Part shown: positions 15,162-23,680 of the stretch, piece after piece
Layout: each line of letters starts with the position of its first letter
Numbering within the stretch: the first letter of the stretch is position 1
Origin: Paenibacillus_G elgii_A
Lineage (GTDB): Bacteria; Bacillota; Bacilli; Paenibacillales; NBRC-103111
Length of the DNA: 64,000 nucleotides
Direction of reading: 5' to 3'
NCBI GenBank assembly: GCA_042219835.1
Contig: JBHJMN010000001.1
Location: 248,001-312,000 of the forward strand
The notes under the pieces: model-generated
Told to the model about the DNA's origin: nothing
Seen by the model: the letters and a program-made list of their open reading frames with translations, nothing else
Database searches by the model: none
Translations under genes and position numbers: made by a program

Positions 15162-16895
15162 TTATCTGCCGTCTTGACCGCCGCCTCCGTTGGAACGGAA
15201 TCCGCCACCGGCATTCCCGCCGCCTGAGCCGCCCGTGCCTCCTGCGCCGCCTCCGCCCGGATTCAACTGGAAATTGCCGCCGCCCGGAAATCCGCCGCCT
15301 TGGCCGCCTTGGAACTGCTGGCGCAGCCTGTCGATCTCGGTCTGGCTTAAATTTTGCCGCTGCTGCCGCACAGGTACGACGACTTTGTCGCCTTCCTTGA
15401 GCCCTTCGGTAATCTCCACATCGGTTTTGCTGCGGATGCCGATCTTGATCTCCTTCTCCTCGCGCGTGCCGCCCGCCCGTTCCACGGTAACGAACCGTTT
15501 GCCTTTTTGCTGCTGGAGCGCCTCCATCGGCAGGACGAGAATGTTCTTTTTGTCCTGGATCAAAATGTTCGCCGTTCCCGTCATGCCGTAGCGCAGGTCG
15601 CCCGTATTTTTGACCGCCACGACGGCGTCGTAGAACGTCACTCCGTTGGTCGTCGTTCCGACCGTGGACACCTGAGTCACTTCTCCTTCGAATTTGCGCC
15701 CCGGCAGCGAATCGACGGTCACTTCCGCCTTCATGCCGCTCTTCACATTCGGCAGATCGAGCTCGTCGACCTGAATGGGAAGCTGCATAAAATCGAGGCT
15801 CGCCACCGCTCCGAACAAAGTCGTCCCTTCGACTTTGGCCCCTACCGGATAACTCGCCAGCACATTCGTTTTCTTGTTGGCAAAATCCGTGGAAAATACC
15901 CCGTCAAAAGGCGCCTTGAGCGTCAGCTTGTTTATCTTGTCTTCCAGACTGGCAATCGTCGCCTTCTGGCGCTCAATTGCTGCCTGCTTGTTTAAAATAT
16001 CGCCGGGCAGCGTATCGCTGCCGATCACGGCGAGCAGCTCGCCTTTGTCTACATGGCTTCCCGACTTTACCTTCAGTTCGCGGATGCTGCCATTCGCCCC
16101 GGCGAACACCGTTTCGGTTTTTATGTATTCGAGCGTTCCCTTCTCCTGCGAGTCGACGCTGCGTCCGCCGATCGTCGCCGTCCCTTTCACTTTCATCCCG
16201 GCATCCAGCGTCCCGTCGTTCGCTACGGCCACTTCGACATCGACCAGCTTGCTGCCGGAGCTGTCCGCTCTTGTTAACGTCCCTACCGACGTGATCGTTC
16301 CCGTCTTCGTCAACAGGAAGCCGTCGGGAGCCAGATCGAGCGTGTCGCCCTTCTTCAGCTGCGTCGCATCCTCCAGCCAAAACGGCAGCTTCACCGTGAG
16401 CGAGGACAAGTCCGCAATCGTGCCCACGCGGCTCGATTTGGTCGTGTTCGAGCCTGTATCCAGATTGCCGGACAACGTCAGCTTTCCGCTGATCAGGGCG
16501 GTAATCCGCATATTCCCCTGCTGGGTCCGCAGATCGTTCAAATCATTTTCCATCTGCCGAAGGCTCGTTTGCGCCTCCTGCAGGTTCGTTTCGAGCGTCG
16601 GATCGGCGATTTCCACCAGCACGTCCCCTTTTTTCACCGGCTGGTTCCGGGTCAGGTTCATCGTCTTGATCGTACCGTCCGCAGGAGCGATAATGTTCTG
16701 CATGTCCCTTGCCTCGAACTGGGAAGTGCCGGATACCGTTGACCGGATTTCCCCTTTTTTGACCTCAACCGTCTTGTCCTGTACGCTGGCGGCCGACTTT
16801 TTCGGTTTTTGTTGCAAAACCACATACGTTCCGGCTCCGACCACCAAAAGGCCGAGGACGCCGATGATCCATTTTTTGTAGCGCAGCCACGCCAT
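15162..16895 (-). CDS. HlyD/MacA/YknX-type efflux adaptor
   Basis: A 577-residue membrane-fusion protein, the first gene of the exporter operon. It has an N-terminal membrane anchor (about 8-28), a biotinyl-lipoyl-like half (ADGTIKTMNLTRNQPVKKGD), a coiled-coil hairpin (about 110-150 and 315-345), beta-barrel domains, and a C-terminal Gly-rich tail (about 525-577) that is unusual for the family and may be disordered. The segment GANGSIRELKVKSGSHVDKG is a second lipoyl-type repeat, so the protein seems to have duplicated lipoyl/barrel modules. It would link the MacB-type permease to the cell surface. Confidence 0.85.
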   Translation of the reverse strand: MAWLRYKKWIIGVLGLLVVGAGTYVVLQQKPKKSAASVQDKTVEVKKGEIRSTVSGTSQFEARDMQNIIAPADGTIKTMNLTRNQPVKKGDVLVEIADPTLETNLQEAQTSLRQMENDLNDLRTQQGNMRITALISGKLTLSGNLDTGSNTTKSSRVGTIADLSSLTVKLPFWLEDATQLKKGDTLDLAPDGFLLTKTGTITSVGTLTRADSSGSKLVDVEVAVANDGTLDAGMKVKGTATIGGRSVDSQEKGTLEYIKTETVFAGANGSIRELKVKSGSHVDKGELLAVIGSDTLPGDILNKQAAIERQKATIASLEDKINKLTLKAPFDGVFSTDFANKKTNVLASYPVGAKVEGTTLFGAVASLDFMQLPIQVDELDLPNVKSGMKAEVTVDSLPGRKFEGEVTQVSTVGTTTNGVTFYDAVVAVKNTGDLRYGMTGTANILIQDKKNILVLPMEALQQQKGKRFVTVERAGGTREEKEIKIGIRSKTDVEITEGLKEGDKVVVPVRQQRQNLSQTEIDRLRQQFQGGQGGGFPGGGNFQLNPGGGGAGGTGGSGGGNAGGGFRSNGGGGQDGR

Positions 16896-17036
16896 CCGCG
16901 TATCTCCTTTCTAAATCGATGTAGCTTGGTTACCCCTTTCAATGTAGCAACCGTTTGTGAAAAAAAAGTGAAATGTCGCTTAATCCCAACTTAAAGTGAG
17001 AGCGGTTTCCCGATGCTGCTAAGAAGGAACGCAAAA

Positions 17037-17071
17037 AGCCCGCAGCAACGACAAAATCGTTGATGCAGGCT
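17037..17071 (-). terminator. terminator of pckA
   Basis: AGCCTGCATCAACGA pairs with TCGTTGCTGCGGGCT on the minus strand with one or two mismatches and is followed by TTTTGCG, 27 bases after the pckA stop. Confidence 0.75.
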
Positions 17072-17097
17072 GGTGCTGGTATATTCAAAATTCAGCT

Positions 17098-18681
17098 TTA
17101 ATTTAACTGCGGACCGGCGGCGCGGACCGACTCAGGCGCATCCGCAAACTTCCCGAAGTTGCTGACGAACCGTTCGGCAAGCTCCCGGGCTTTCGCGTCG
17201 TAAGCTTGTTTGTCTTCCCACGTGCTGCGCGGCTGCAGCACTTCGTCCGGTACGCCGGGAACGCGGCTTGGCACCAGCACGCCGAATACCGGGTCCGGGG
17301 TAAACTCCGCTTGCTCCAGCGTGCCTTCCAAGGCCGCCGTGACCATCGCGCGAGTGTACGCCAAATTCATCCGCTTGCCCACCCCGTAAGGTCCACCGGA
17401 CCAGCCGGTATTCACCAGATAGACGCGGGATTCGTGCTTGTCGATCTTGCGTCCCAGCATCTCGGCGTAAACGCTCGGACTCAGCGGCAGGAAGGGCGAC
17501 CCGAAGCAAGCGGAAAACGTCGCTTCCGGCTCCGTCACGCCACGCTCCGTCCCGGCCAGCTTCGACGTATAGCCGGACAGAAAATGATACATCGCCTGCT
17601 CCTTCGTCAGCTTCGCAATCGGAGGCAGCACCCCGAACGCGTCGGCCGTCAGGAAGACGATCGTCTCCGGATGTCCCGCCGAACCGGGGATCACCGCATT
17701 CGCAATCGATTCAAGCGGGTAAGCGGCCCGTGTATTTTCCGTACGGGAACCGTCATGGTAATCCGCTTCCTGTGTACCCGGCCGCAGCACCACATTTTCC
17801 AGCACGGCTCCGAACCGGATCGCATTCCAAATTTGCGGCTCCTTCTCTTCGGTAAGCCCGATGCATTTGGCGTAACAGCCTCCCTCGAAGTTGAACACGC
17901 CGCGGTCCGACCAGCCATGCTCGTCGTCGCCGATCAAGCGTCGGTTCGGGTCGGCGGATAGCGTCGTTTTACCTGTGCCGGACAGTCCGAAGAACAGCGC
18001 CACATCGCCCTTTTCTCCGACGTTGGCCGAGCAGTGCATCGGAAACACGCCGCGGAAAGGCAGCAAATAGTTCAGCACGCTGAAGATCGACTTCTTCATC
18101 TCGCCCGCATATTCCGTACCGCCGATCAGTACGATGCGCTTCTCCATCGAAACGGCGATGAACGTGCCGGATTTCGTCCCGTCTGTGGCAGGATCGGCCT
18201 GCAAGCCGGGTAGCGCAATCACCGTAAATTCCGCTCGGTGCTCCTTCAATTCCTCCACCGTCGGGCGAATAAACAGCTGGCGCACAAACAGATTGTGCCA
18301 CGCATATTCGTTCACGACGCGAATCGGCAGCCGGTATTCTTCGTCCGCGCCGGCGAAGCCGTCAAACACGTACAGGTCGCGTTCCTTCATATATTGTGCG
18401 GCTTTGGCTAATAAACGATCGAAGTGCTGCTCCGCCATCGGCTGGTTGACGGCTCCCCAAGCGATGTGCCCGTTGACGGAAGTCTCCTGCACGATATATT
18501 TGTCCTTGGGCGAACGGCCCGTAAATTTTCCGGTGAAGGCCCGCAACGCCCCGCTGGATGCAAGCTCCCCCTCCTGCCGCTTCAACGCGGCTTGAACCAA
18601 AACCGGAACCGGCAAATTATAATGAACGTTCCCCCCGGCCAGAAGCGCCGCAGTATCGAAGCTGTACTCCGACGTTTTCAT
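17098..18681 (-). CDS. pckA: phosphoenolpyruvate carboxykinase (ATP)
   Basis: A 527-residue enzyme converting oxaloacetate and ATP to phosphoenolpyruvate, CO2 and ADP, the entry step of gluconeogenesis in the cytoplasm. It has the family kinase-1a/P-loop GLSGTGKTTLSADPNRRLIG, the metal and substrate motifs EHGWSDRGVFNFEGGCYAK, an HCSANVG segment and the R-rich RENTRAAYPLESI-type region (SRTENTRAAYPLESIANA). Length is normal. ATG 18681 is preferred over an upstream TTG, with GGGG 6 bases before it. It is monocistronic. Two ATTGTAnACTA repeats upstream share a core with the operator-like palindrome of ppdK, suggesting common control. Confidence 0.95.
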   Translation of the reverse strand: MKTSEYSFDTAALLAGGNVHYNLPVPVLVQAALKRQEGELASSGALRAFTGKFTGRSPKDKYIVQETSVNGHIAWGAVNQPMAEQHFDRLLAKAAQYMKERDLYVFDGFAGADEEYRLPIRVVNEYAWHNLFVRQLFIRPTVEELKEHRAEFTVIALPGLQADPATDGTKSGTFIAVSMEKRIVLIGGTEYAGEMKKSIFSVLNYLLPFRGVFPMHCSANVGEKGDVALFFGLSGTGKTTLSADPNRRLIGDDEHGWSDRGVFNFEGGCYAKCIGLTEEKEPQIWNAIRFGAVLENVVLRPGTQEADYHDGSRTENTRAAYPLESIANAVIPGSAGHPETIVFLTADAFGVLPPIAKLTKEQAMYHFLSGYTSKLAGTERGVTEPEATFSACFGSPFLPLSPSVYAEMLGRKIDKHESRVYLVNTGWSGGPYGVGKRMNLAYTRAMVTAALEGTLEQAEFTPDPVFGVLVPSRVPGVPDEVLQPRSTWEDKQAYDAKARELAERFVSNFGKFADAPESVRAAGPQLN

Positions 18682-18723
18682 GAAATGCCCCAACCCTTTC
18701 TATCTTCAAGTCACTCCCCATTT

Positions 18724-18759
18724 ATTGTACACTATTTGTTTGTATATTGTATACTAATT
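18724..18759 (-). promoter_or_regulatory. direct repeats in the pckA promoter
   Basis: ATTGTACACTATTT (18724-18737) and ATTGTATACTAATT (18746-18759) are spaced 22 bases, about two helical turns. Each contains a -10-like TACAAT on the minus strand. The same core (ACACTATTT) forms the arms of the ppdK palindrome. A CcpN-like regulator is possible. Confidence 0.45.
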
Positions 18760-18828
18760 GATCATAAAGTTCACGGTTTTTGCCAATAATTCCGCAACAT
18801 AACTAAACTTATAGGTATTATTAAAAAA

Positions 18829-18862
18829 AGAGGATTTCTCCGAAACGACGGATAAACCCTCT
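18829..18862 (-). terminator. second downstream terminator of the SLH-GH18 gene
   Basis: AGAGGGTTTATCCG and CGGAGAAATCCTCT pair and are followed by TTTTTTT on the minus strand. It is in tandem with the hairpin at 18919-18970 and protects the pckA promoter from read-through. Confidence 0.65.
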
Positions 18863-18918
18863 CACGTTATTAAAAAGCAAAAGAGGAGCGGCCCCCGGCT
18901 CGGCTCTAATCAAGAGCA

Positions 18919-18970
18919 GGCCAAAAAGGCCGCCGCCCGACGATCTGTCAGGCGTGCAGCCTTTTTGGCT
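18919..18970 (-). terminator. terminator directly after the SLH-GH18 gene
   Basis: AGCCAAAAAGGCTGC...GCGGCCTTTTTGGCC forms an interrupted long stem ending in a T-run on the minus strand, about 10 bases after the stop codon. Confidence 0.65.
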
Positions 18971-18979
18971 TCCTGCGTC

Positions 18980-20596
18980 TTAACGCTTGGCTATTGCATC
19001 CCAATCGGATGCGGTCACATTCCCCATATGCCACAGCGAGACGCCTTTTAGTCCGTAATACTTGGCCAGCCATAGCTTCTTGGCGATGCTGTCCGCATCC
19101 TCGTAGTAGATAGTATGGCTGCCGCGCTCGTCTTGAAAAGCGATTTGCTTCAAAAAATAAGGATAAGTTCGGTTTAATGCAATGCCCGGGGAAGCCATCC
19201 GCTTCTCCACCTCTGCGATATCCGGCTGCGCCAGCGCAACCTCCCCTCCAATCGTAACCCACTGATTCGCCTGTTTCGAGATACCCAGCACCAGCTTCTC
19301 TTTAGGAACGGAGAGGAGCGCTTGCTTCACCGTATCGCTGACCAGCGGCAGCGGCGCCGAAGGCAGCCCGGAATCTTGATGGGTGAAATCGTAAGCCATC
19401 AAAATGACGCTATCCGCGACCTCGCCGATTCCGCGCAGGTCATACCCTTTATAGTAGTACGTTGGCGGCACGGCCACCGCTAACGTTTTGCTCCCGAGGC
19501 CCGCCTTCACCTCACGCAAAAATGCCACATAATCCGCGGCAGCGTCCGCTTCCTTCAGCCCCTCCAGGTCGAGGCATACTCCCGTGAACGCCTCTCCCGT
19601 CTCAGACAGCACGGATTTCAGCGATTCGACGAAGCTTTTCCGCGCCGCAGCATCCCGGAGAAACTCCTTCACGCGGTCGCGCGGCTCGGCCGCGAAGATC
19701 ATCAGCTCCTTGCCGAGCTTCGCCCGAGCGGACGCATCGACCGGCTCCTGCCAGCCTTCCGGAAACCGGTTCTCCGTTGTCTTCGTATCCAGCTTCGCAC
19801 TTCCCGCGCCCTCGTAGGATAAACGGGACCAGCCGAACGCGACACGATCGAGCAACGGCATCCGCTGGATGGCGGGGTACGAACGGATCGCATAGAATCC
19901 GGTCACTTCAAGCTTTCGCTGCGCGATTCCGACATTCAGCAGCCGGTAAATCGTCGCGGCAGCTTCCTTGCGAGTCAAAGAGCTTGCGGGACGAAACCCG
20001 CTCGCGTCCCCTTCCATGATCCCTTGGCGGATGGCAAAATAAACGTAAGGCGCCAAGCTCTGACTTATGGACCCATGATCGGAAAAGCGCCGCAGCTCCC
20101 GCTCCTTCGTCCATTCGCCTTCCGTCCAGCGCTTCGCGGCTTCGGACGTTTCCAGGCTCAGCAAATATTTTCCGATAGCAGCGGCCACTTCCTCCCGCTT
20201 CACCGCAAGTTCCGGACGGAGCGCACCCGACGCATCCGGCATAAAATCGATCCACTGCTTATTCAGCGCCGCGGTAATGTAAGGATAAGACCATCGCTCC
20301 GCCGGCACATCCGTCAGCTTCGAGCCCGCTTCGCTCGGAACGTTTCCGGCATCTGGACGCGCCGCGTTCACGAGCAGCTTGACGAACGCTTCCCGGGACA
20401 ACGAATCGTTCGGGCGGTACGTCAGGTCTTCGTAGCCCTCGATCACCCCGAGCGCCGACAAGGAGTATACGGCGTCCTCGGACCAATCCTTGGGCGACAG
20501 ATCCGCAAAAGGCTTCAACTGCGCCTCGTAAGCGGAGGCCGTTCCTGCAGCCGCGAGCAGCAGACCTGCCGCAAGCAGCGCCATTTTCTTCATCAT
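18980..20596 (-). CDS. SLH-domain protein with GH18-like glycosidase domain
   Basis: A 538-residue exported protein. The ATG at 20596 follows GGGGAGACGGA; the frame continues upstream but without a site. A signal peptide (about 1-22) is followed by three S-layer homology modules (about 25-200; FADLSPKDWSEDAVYSLSAL, then SYPYITAAL, then AYVYFAIRQGIM-like units) that bind pyruvylated secondary wall polymer. The C-terminal 300 residues resemble GH18/YaaH-type domains: GVCLDLEGL corresponds to the DxxDxE catalytic strand with Glu retained and the first Asp replaced, and VADSVILMAYDFTHQ is the conserved barrel strand. Hydrolysis of wall or chitin-like glycans is inferred. Confidence 0.8.
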   Translation of the reverse strand: MMKKMALLAAGLLLAAAGTASAYEAQLKPFADLSPKDWSEDAVYSLSALGVIEGYEDLTYRPNDSLSREAFVKLLVNAARPDAGNVPSEAGSKLTDVPAERWSYPYITAALNKQWIDFMPDASGALRPELAVKREEVAAAIGKYLLSLETSEAAKRWTEGEWTKERELRRFSDHGSISQSLAPYVYFAIRQGIMEGDASGFRPASSLTRKEAAATIYRLLNVGIAQRKLEVTGFYAIRSYPAIQRMPLLDRVAFGWSRLSYEGAGSAKLDTKTTENRFPEGWQEPVDASARAKLGKELMIFAAEPRDRVKEFLRDAAARKSFVESLKSVLSETGEAFTGVCLDLEGLKEADAAADYVAFLREVKAGLGSKTLAVAVPPTYYYKGYDLRGIGEVADSVILMAYDFTHQDSGLPSAPLPLVSDTVKQALLSVPKEKLVLGISKQANQWVTIGGEVALAQPDIAEVEKRMASPGIALNRTYPYFLKQIAFQDERGSHTIYYEDADSIAKKLWLAKYYGLKGVSLWHMGNVTASDWDAIAKR

Positions 20597-20732
20597 TCCG
20601 TCTCCCCCTCTCTCATGGTAGCGTAAAGTTATACGCCACGAAGAGAGTGGAGGTTGCGCTCGTACCGGCTGACAACCATCTGACAACTGACTGACACCAA
20701 GCTGACGTCTCTATCATACGCCGCGACAGCAC

Positions 20733-20766
20733 AAAGCCCGACGGAGCGTTGCTTCCGGCGGGCTTT
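20733..20766 (-). terminator. hairpin after the DUF4023-like miniprotein gene
   Basis: AAAGCCCGCCGGAA pairs with TCCGTCGGGCTTT on the minus strand. The T-run is short (TTTGTG), so termination may be partial. Confidence 0.5.
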
Positions 20767-20777
20767 CAGGTACGGAA

Positions 20778-20924
20778 TCAGTCTTGGTTGCTTTTCCGCT
20801 TTGTCGGCAGCTGCTTCCCGGGATGGCCTTTCCCCTGATGCTCCCGGTTTTTCTCATCCTTCTCCTGCGTTTCGTGCAGCTTGTCCAGCCAGGCTTCCGT
20901 ATCGCCGGCCAAGTCGTCTCTCAT
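20778..20924 (-). CDS. DUF4023-like miniprotein (48 residues)
   Basis: A short gene with an excellent AAGGAGGG site 8-9 bases before its ATG. The product is highly charged, with WLDKLHETQEKDEKNREHQ and a C-terminal GKGHPGKQLPTKR, matching my memory of the DUF4023 family of Bacillales, whose mark is a G-x-G-x-P-x-x-QLP tail. Function is unknown. It is followed by its own hairpin, and the divergently placed TagO-like gene starts 185 bases away. The strength of the ribosome binding site and the family-like tail make it a real gene despite its size. Confidence 0.7.
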   Translation of the reverse strand: MRDDLAGDTEAWLDKLHETQEKDEKNREHQGKGHPGKQLPTKRKSNQD

Positions 20925-21033
20925 CTGTGCGATCCCTCCTTTCGTCGTCGCTATTATGCCCTTGCCGCCGAAAAATATGGGGCTATACCGCCAAAGCTGC
21001 CTGACGCAATCCTGATAAACCGATGACTACGCT

Positions 21034-21061
21034 TTGTCTCGGTCAAGGCGTGTGATATAAT
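21034..21061 (+). promoter_or_regulatory. sigma-A promoter of the TagO-like gene
   Basis: TTGTCT (21034-21039), 16-base spacer, TATAAT (21056-21061), about 45 bases before the start of the gene. Confidence 0.6.
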
Positions 21062-21108
21062 GGGAAATCATAACTAATCGAATATTGACGGAATGTGGAG
21101 GGATTTTT

Positions 21109-22068
21109 ATTCTTTACGTGGCAGCGTTTCTCATGTCATTTACCATCGTATTCCTGCTCATCCCCCCGCTGCGCCGCTTGGCGTTTCGCATCGATTTTGT
21201 GGACAAGCCCAAAGTCGACAACGAAAGGAAAATACATAGAGAACCGATACCGTTGACGGCTGGCCTCGCGATCTTCGCCGGATTCGTGATCACTTACTTG
21301 TGCTTCGTGCGGGACGATTGGAAGCAGTCCGCCGGCATCCTGGCCGGATCGCTGCTAATTCTCGTCATCGGTATGGTGGATGACTGGTACAAAACCCACG
21401 GCAAGGAACTTGCCGCGTGGCCGAAGCTGATCGTGCAGCTTTCCGCAGCCGTCATCGTGTACAGCTCCGGCGTCGTCTTTTACGGGTTCAACAATCCGTT
21501 CACCGGAAGCGATGTCATCCTGCCGGTCTGGCTGCAATTTTTTCTGACCGTCATGTGGATTTTCGGGGTAACGACCGTCATTAACTTTACGGACGGCATG
21601 GATGGATTGGCCGGCGGTTTATCGGCGATTTCGGCGGTCACGCTGTTCATTGTCGCGCTGGCCAAGGCACAGTCCGATTCGGCAATGATCGCCATCATCC
21701 TGGTCGGAGCGGCGTTAGCCTATTTGAAATACAACAAGCCCCCGGCCAAAGTGTTCATGGGCGACGCGGGCGCGACGCTGTTTGGCTTTCTGCTCGGCGT
21801 CATCGCCTTGGACGGGGCGTTCAAAGGCGCGACCGTCCTGTCGCTGCTCGTTCCAATTCTGGCGCTCGGCGTACCGATTTTTGACAACCTGTTCGTCGTG
21901 TTCAAGCGGATGATGAACGGCAAGCCGATCTATCAGGCCGACGCCAGCCAAGCGCATTACCGGCTGCTGCGCAGCGGCTTGAATCCGAAGCAAGTCGTGC
22001 TGTTTCTTTGCTTGATCAATATGTGCTTTAGCCTAACCTCGATCATTTTACTATTGCTAACGGTATAA
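21109..22068 (+). CDS. MraY/WecA/TagO family sugar-phosphate transferase, apparent ATT start
   Basis: An integral membrane enzyme of about 319 residues with some ten hydrophobic helices. It transfers a HexNAc-1-phosphate from UDP-sugar to undecaprenyl phosphate, the first step of wall polymer synthesis. Motifs: KIHREPIPLTAGLAIF, the metal-binding MVDDWYKTHGK, NFTDGMDGLAGG and FMGDAGATLFGFLLG. The usual HLHHRL motif is replaced by SQAHYRLLRSG. The start is unusual: GGAGG lies 7 bases before ATT (21109-21111), whereas TTG 21085 has no site, GTG 21118 is 16 bases from it and ATG 21133 would cut the first helix. It may supply the acceptor for the TagA-like enzyme at 2 kb. Confidence 0.85.
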   Translation: MLYVAAFLMSFTIVFLLIPPLRRLAFRIDFVDKPKVDNERKIHREPIPLTAGLAIFAGFVITYLCFVRDDWKQSAGILAGSLLILVIGMVDDWYKTHGKELAAWPKLIVQLSAAVIVYSSGVVFYGFNNPFTGSDVILPVWLQFFLTVMWIFGVTTVINFTDGMDGLAGGLSAISAVTLFIVALAKAQSDSAMIAIILVGAALAYLKYNKPPAKVFMGDAGATLFGFLLGVIALDGAFKGATVLSLLVPILALGVPIFDNLFVVFKRMMNGKPIYQADASQAHYRLLRSGLNPKQVVLFLCLINMCFSLTSIILLLLTV

Positions 22069-22102
22069 TCCATTCGTCATTATTGTTCATACGGAAAGTC
22101 GC

Positions 22103-22148
22103 AAAACAAGCCTGCCGCATCATTGCTGCAAGGCTTGTTTTGTTTTTT
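22103..22148 (+). terminator. terminator of the TagO-like gene
   Basis: AAAACAAGCCT and AGGCTTGTTTT pair perfectly and are followed by a G and TTTTTT. Confidence 0.8.
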
Positions 22149-22212
22149 ATAGCGCAAAAAATCATCTTTACCTTAAATATTCTTTATATTAACTATTCTT
22201 TAGATGCTTTTC

Positions 22213-22248
22213 GTATCTATATTTCAGTGAAATTCGTATAATAGATAC
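22213..22248 (+). promoter_or_regulatory. nested palindromes over the promoter of the Tat-exported protein
   Basis: GTATCTAT (22213-22220) and ATAGATAC (22241-22248) pair around a perfect inner palindrome ATTTCA-G-TGAAAT (22221-22233). A TATAAT -10 box (22237-22242) sits inside. This looks like an operator for a dimeric repressor. Confidence 0.5.
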
Positions 22249-22275
22249 ATACTGTATAGTTTGGAGGTTAAAATC

Positions 22276-23577
22276 ATGAATAACGACAACAAACACGACA
22301 ATAAACAAATCAGTAGAAGAAAGCTTCTGACCTCCCTAGGAACGCTCGGAGTCGGCGTCGCAGGAGCCAGTCTTTTAAGCGGCGCCGACAAAGTTTACGG
22401 AAGTTCGGTGACCAATGCCGTTTACGACTCCGCCGCGCTAAATGTCCCAAGCACAAATTTCGTAAGTGTTACCGATGCTCCTTTCAAAGCCGACCCCACC
22501 GGGGACAAAGATAGTACGAAAGCGATAAACGCTGCTTTTGCCTTTGCTGCTCAAAACAAGAAAGCCGTATTTTTCCCGGGTGGAGAATATCTTATAAAAG
22601 AACCGATCAACGTTCCGTTGCACGTGAGCTTTTACGGAGTGGGACAGGCCTCCGAAATTAGAGCAACAGCTCCTATCAGCATGTTTAAATTTGCAAGCCA
22701 AGGCACAAGCGAGTACGGAAATCGGTATGGAGAAATGTCCGGGTTATACATCAATGGCAATCAGATTGCAACAATCGGACTGGAACTGGCCTATGTCGTC
22801 GTGGAGCGATTATTTCAAGCCGTTCAAATCGAAAATGTATCCGGTCCAGCCATACGTATGGATTCTTCCCAAAACAATACGTTCGTGTCCGTCAACATCG
22901 AACACTGCAAGCAAGGCATCGTTCTGCTTAACGGAGCCGGCAATAACGCCTTCTACCGCTGCCAGATTAACAAACCCGGAGACGTGGGGGTATTGTTTGA
23001 TTCGAATGAATCCCTTACCGGGTACGGCAAAAATGACTTCGAAAATCAACCAACCGGAAACGAGTTCAATAAATGCATTATCGAAAGAGATACAAACGCT
23101 GATTACGGAGTTCACATCAAGAAAGGTTATCGAAACGTATTTTGGAATTGCGACATCGTCTCCGGCAGACTTGCCAAAGTAAAGATCGACTTTGGCAACA
23201 ATCAATCGCTTAATGGATTTTACCGCTGCGCCTTTACATGCTCGGATAATGAAATCGCCATTTCGGCAGGAGGCTACCGAACGATAATTCAAGATTCGAT
23301 CATCAAAGGGTATAAGGAAGCCAATCCGACCTGCATTGAAGTATTCAACGAAACGCATATCATTCATTGTCACCTTAGTGGGAAGACATACCAGATTGTG
23401 AACAAAGCCGGAGATCGAAAAATTAATATCCGCTTCACGCCGCTTAACGCGGTGGGATCAACGGAAAACCGGCCGAATCATGGGCATATGGGAGTCGGGG
23501 TTCAATATTATAATATTACCACCGATATGCTCGAAATCTGGAACGGCGAGGCTTGGAAAAGCGTAGCCTTCAAATAA
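22276..23577 (+). CDS. Tat-exported right-handed beta-helix protein (pectate-lyase-like)
   Basis: A 433-residue protein starting at ATG 22276, 8 bases after GGAGG. The N-terminus has a twin-arginine signal (SRRKLLTSLGTLGVGVAG), so it should be exported folded. The body begins with SVTDAPFKADPTGDKDSTKA and NKKAVFFPGGEYLI, the opening of the Pectate_lyase_3 / GH28-related superfamily, and continues with short repeats typical of a parallel beta-helix, such as NNTFVSVNIEHCKQGIVLLN. Such proteins cut or bind polysaccharides. No catalytic residues can be assigned and the substrate is unknown. It is monocistronic, with nested palindromes over its promoter. Confidence 0.75.
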   Translation: MNNDNKHDNKQISRRKLLTSLGTLGVGVAGASLLSGADKVYGSSVTNAVYDSAALNVPSTNFVSVTDAPFKADPTGDKDSTKAINAAFAFAAQNKKAVFFPGGEYLIKEPINVPLHVSFYGVGQASEIRATAPISMFKFASQGTSEYGNRYGEMSGLYINGNQIATIGLELAYVVVERLFQAVQIENVSGPAIRMDSSQNNTFVSVNIEHCKQGIVLLNGAGNNAFYRCQINKPGDVGVLFDSNESLTGYGKNDFENQPTGNEFNKCIIERDTNADYGVHIKKGYRNVFWNCDIVSGRLAKVKIDFGNNQSLNGFYRCAFTCSDNEIAISAGGYRTIIQDSIIKGYKEANPTCIEVFNETHIIHCHLSGKTYQIVNKAGDRKINIRFTPLNAVGSTENRPNHGHMGVGVQYYNITTDMLEIWNGEAWKSVAFK

Positions 23578-23603
23578 CCGCAACAATCCTTCAGTATAGC
23601 ACC

Positions 23604-23650
23604 AAAGCTGGTTCCAGGCTTCTTCTTCGGAAGAGCCCGGAACCGGCTTT
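23604..23650 (+). terminator. hairpin after the beta-helix protein gene
   Basis: AAAGCTGGTTCCAGGC pairs with GCCCGGAACCGGCTTT over 14 of 16 positions. The T-run is only TTT. Confidence 0.55.
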
Positions 23651-23680
23651 GCTCATGCTGCCCGCTTCGCTATGTTTAGA

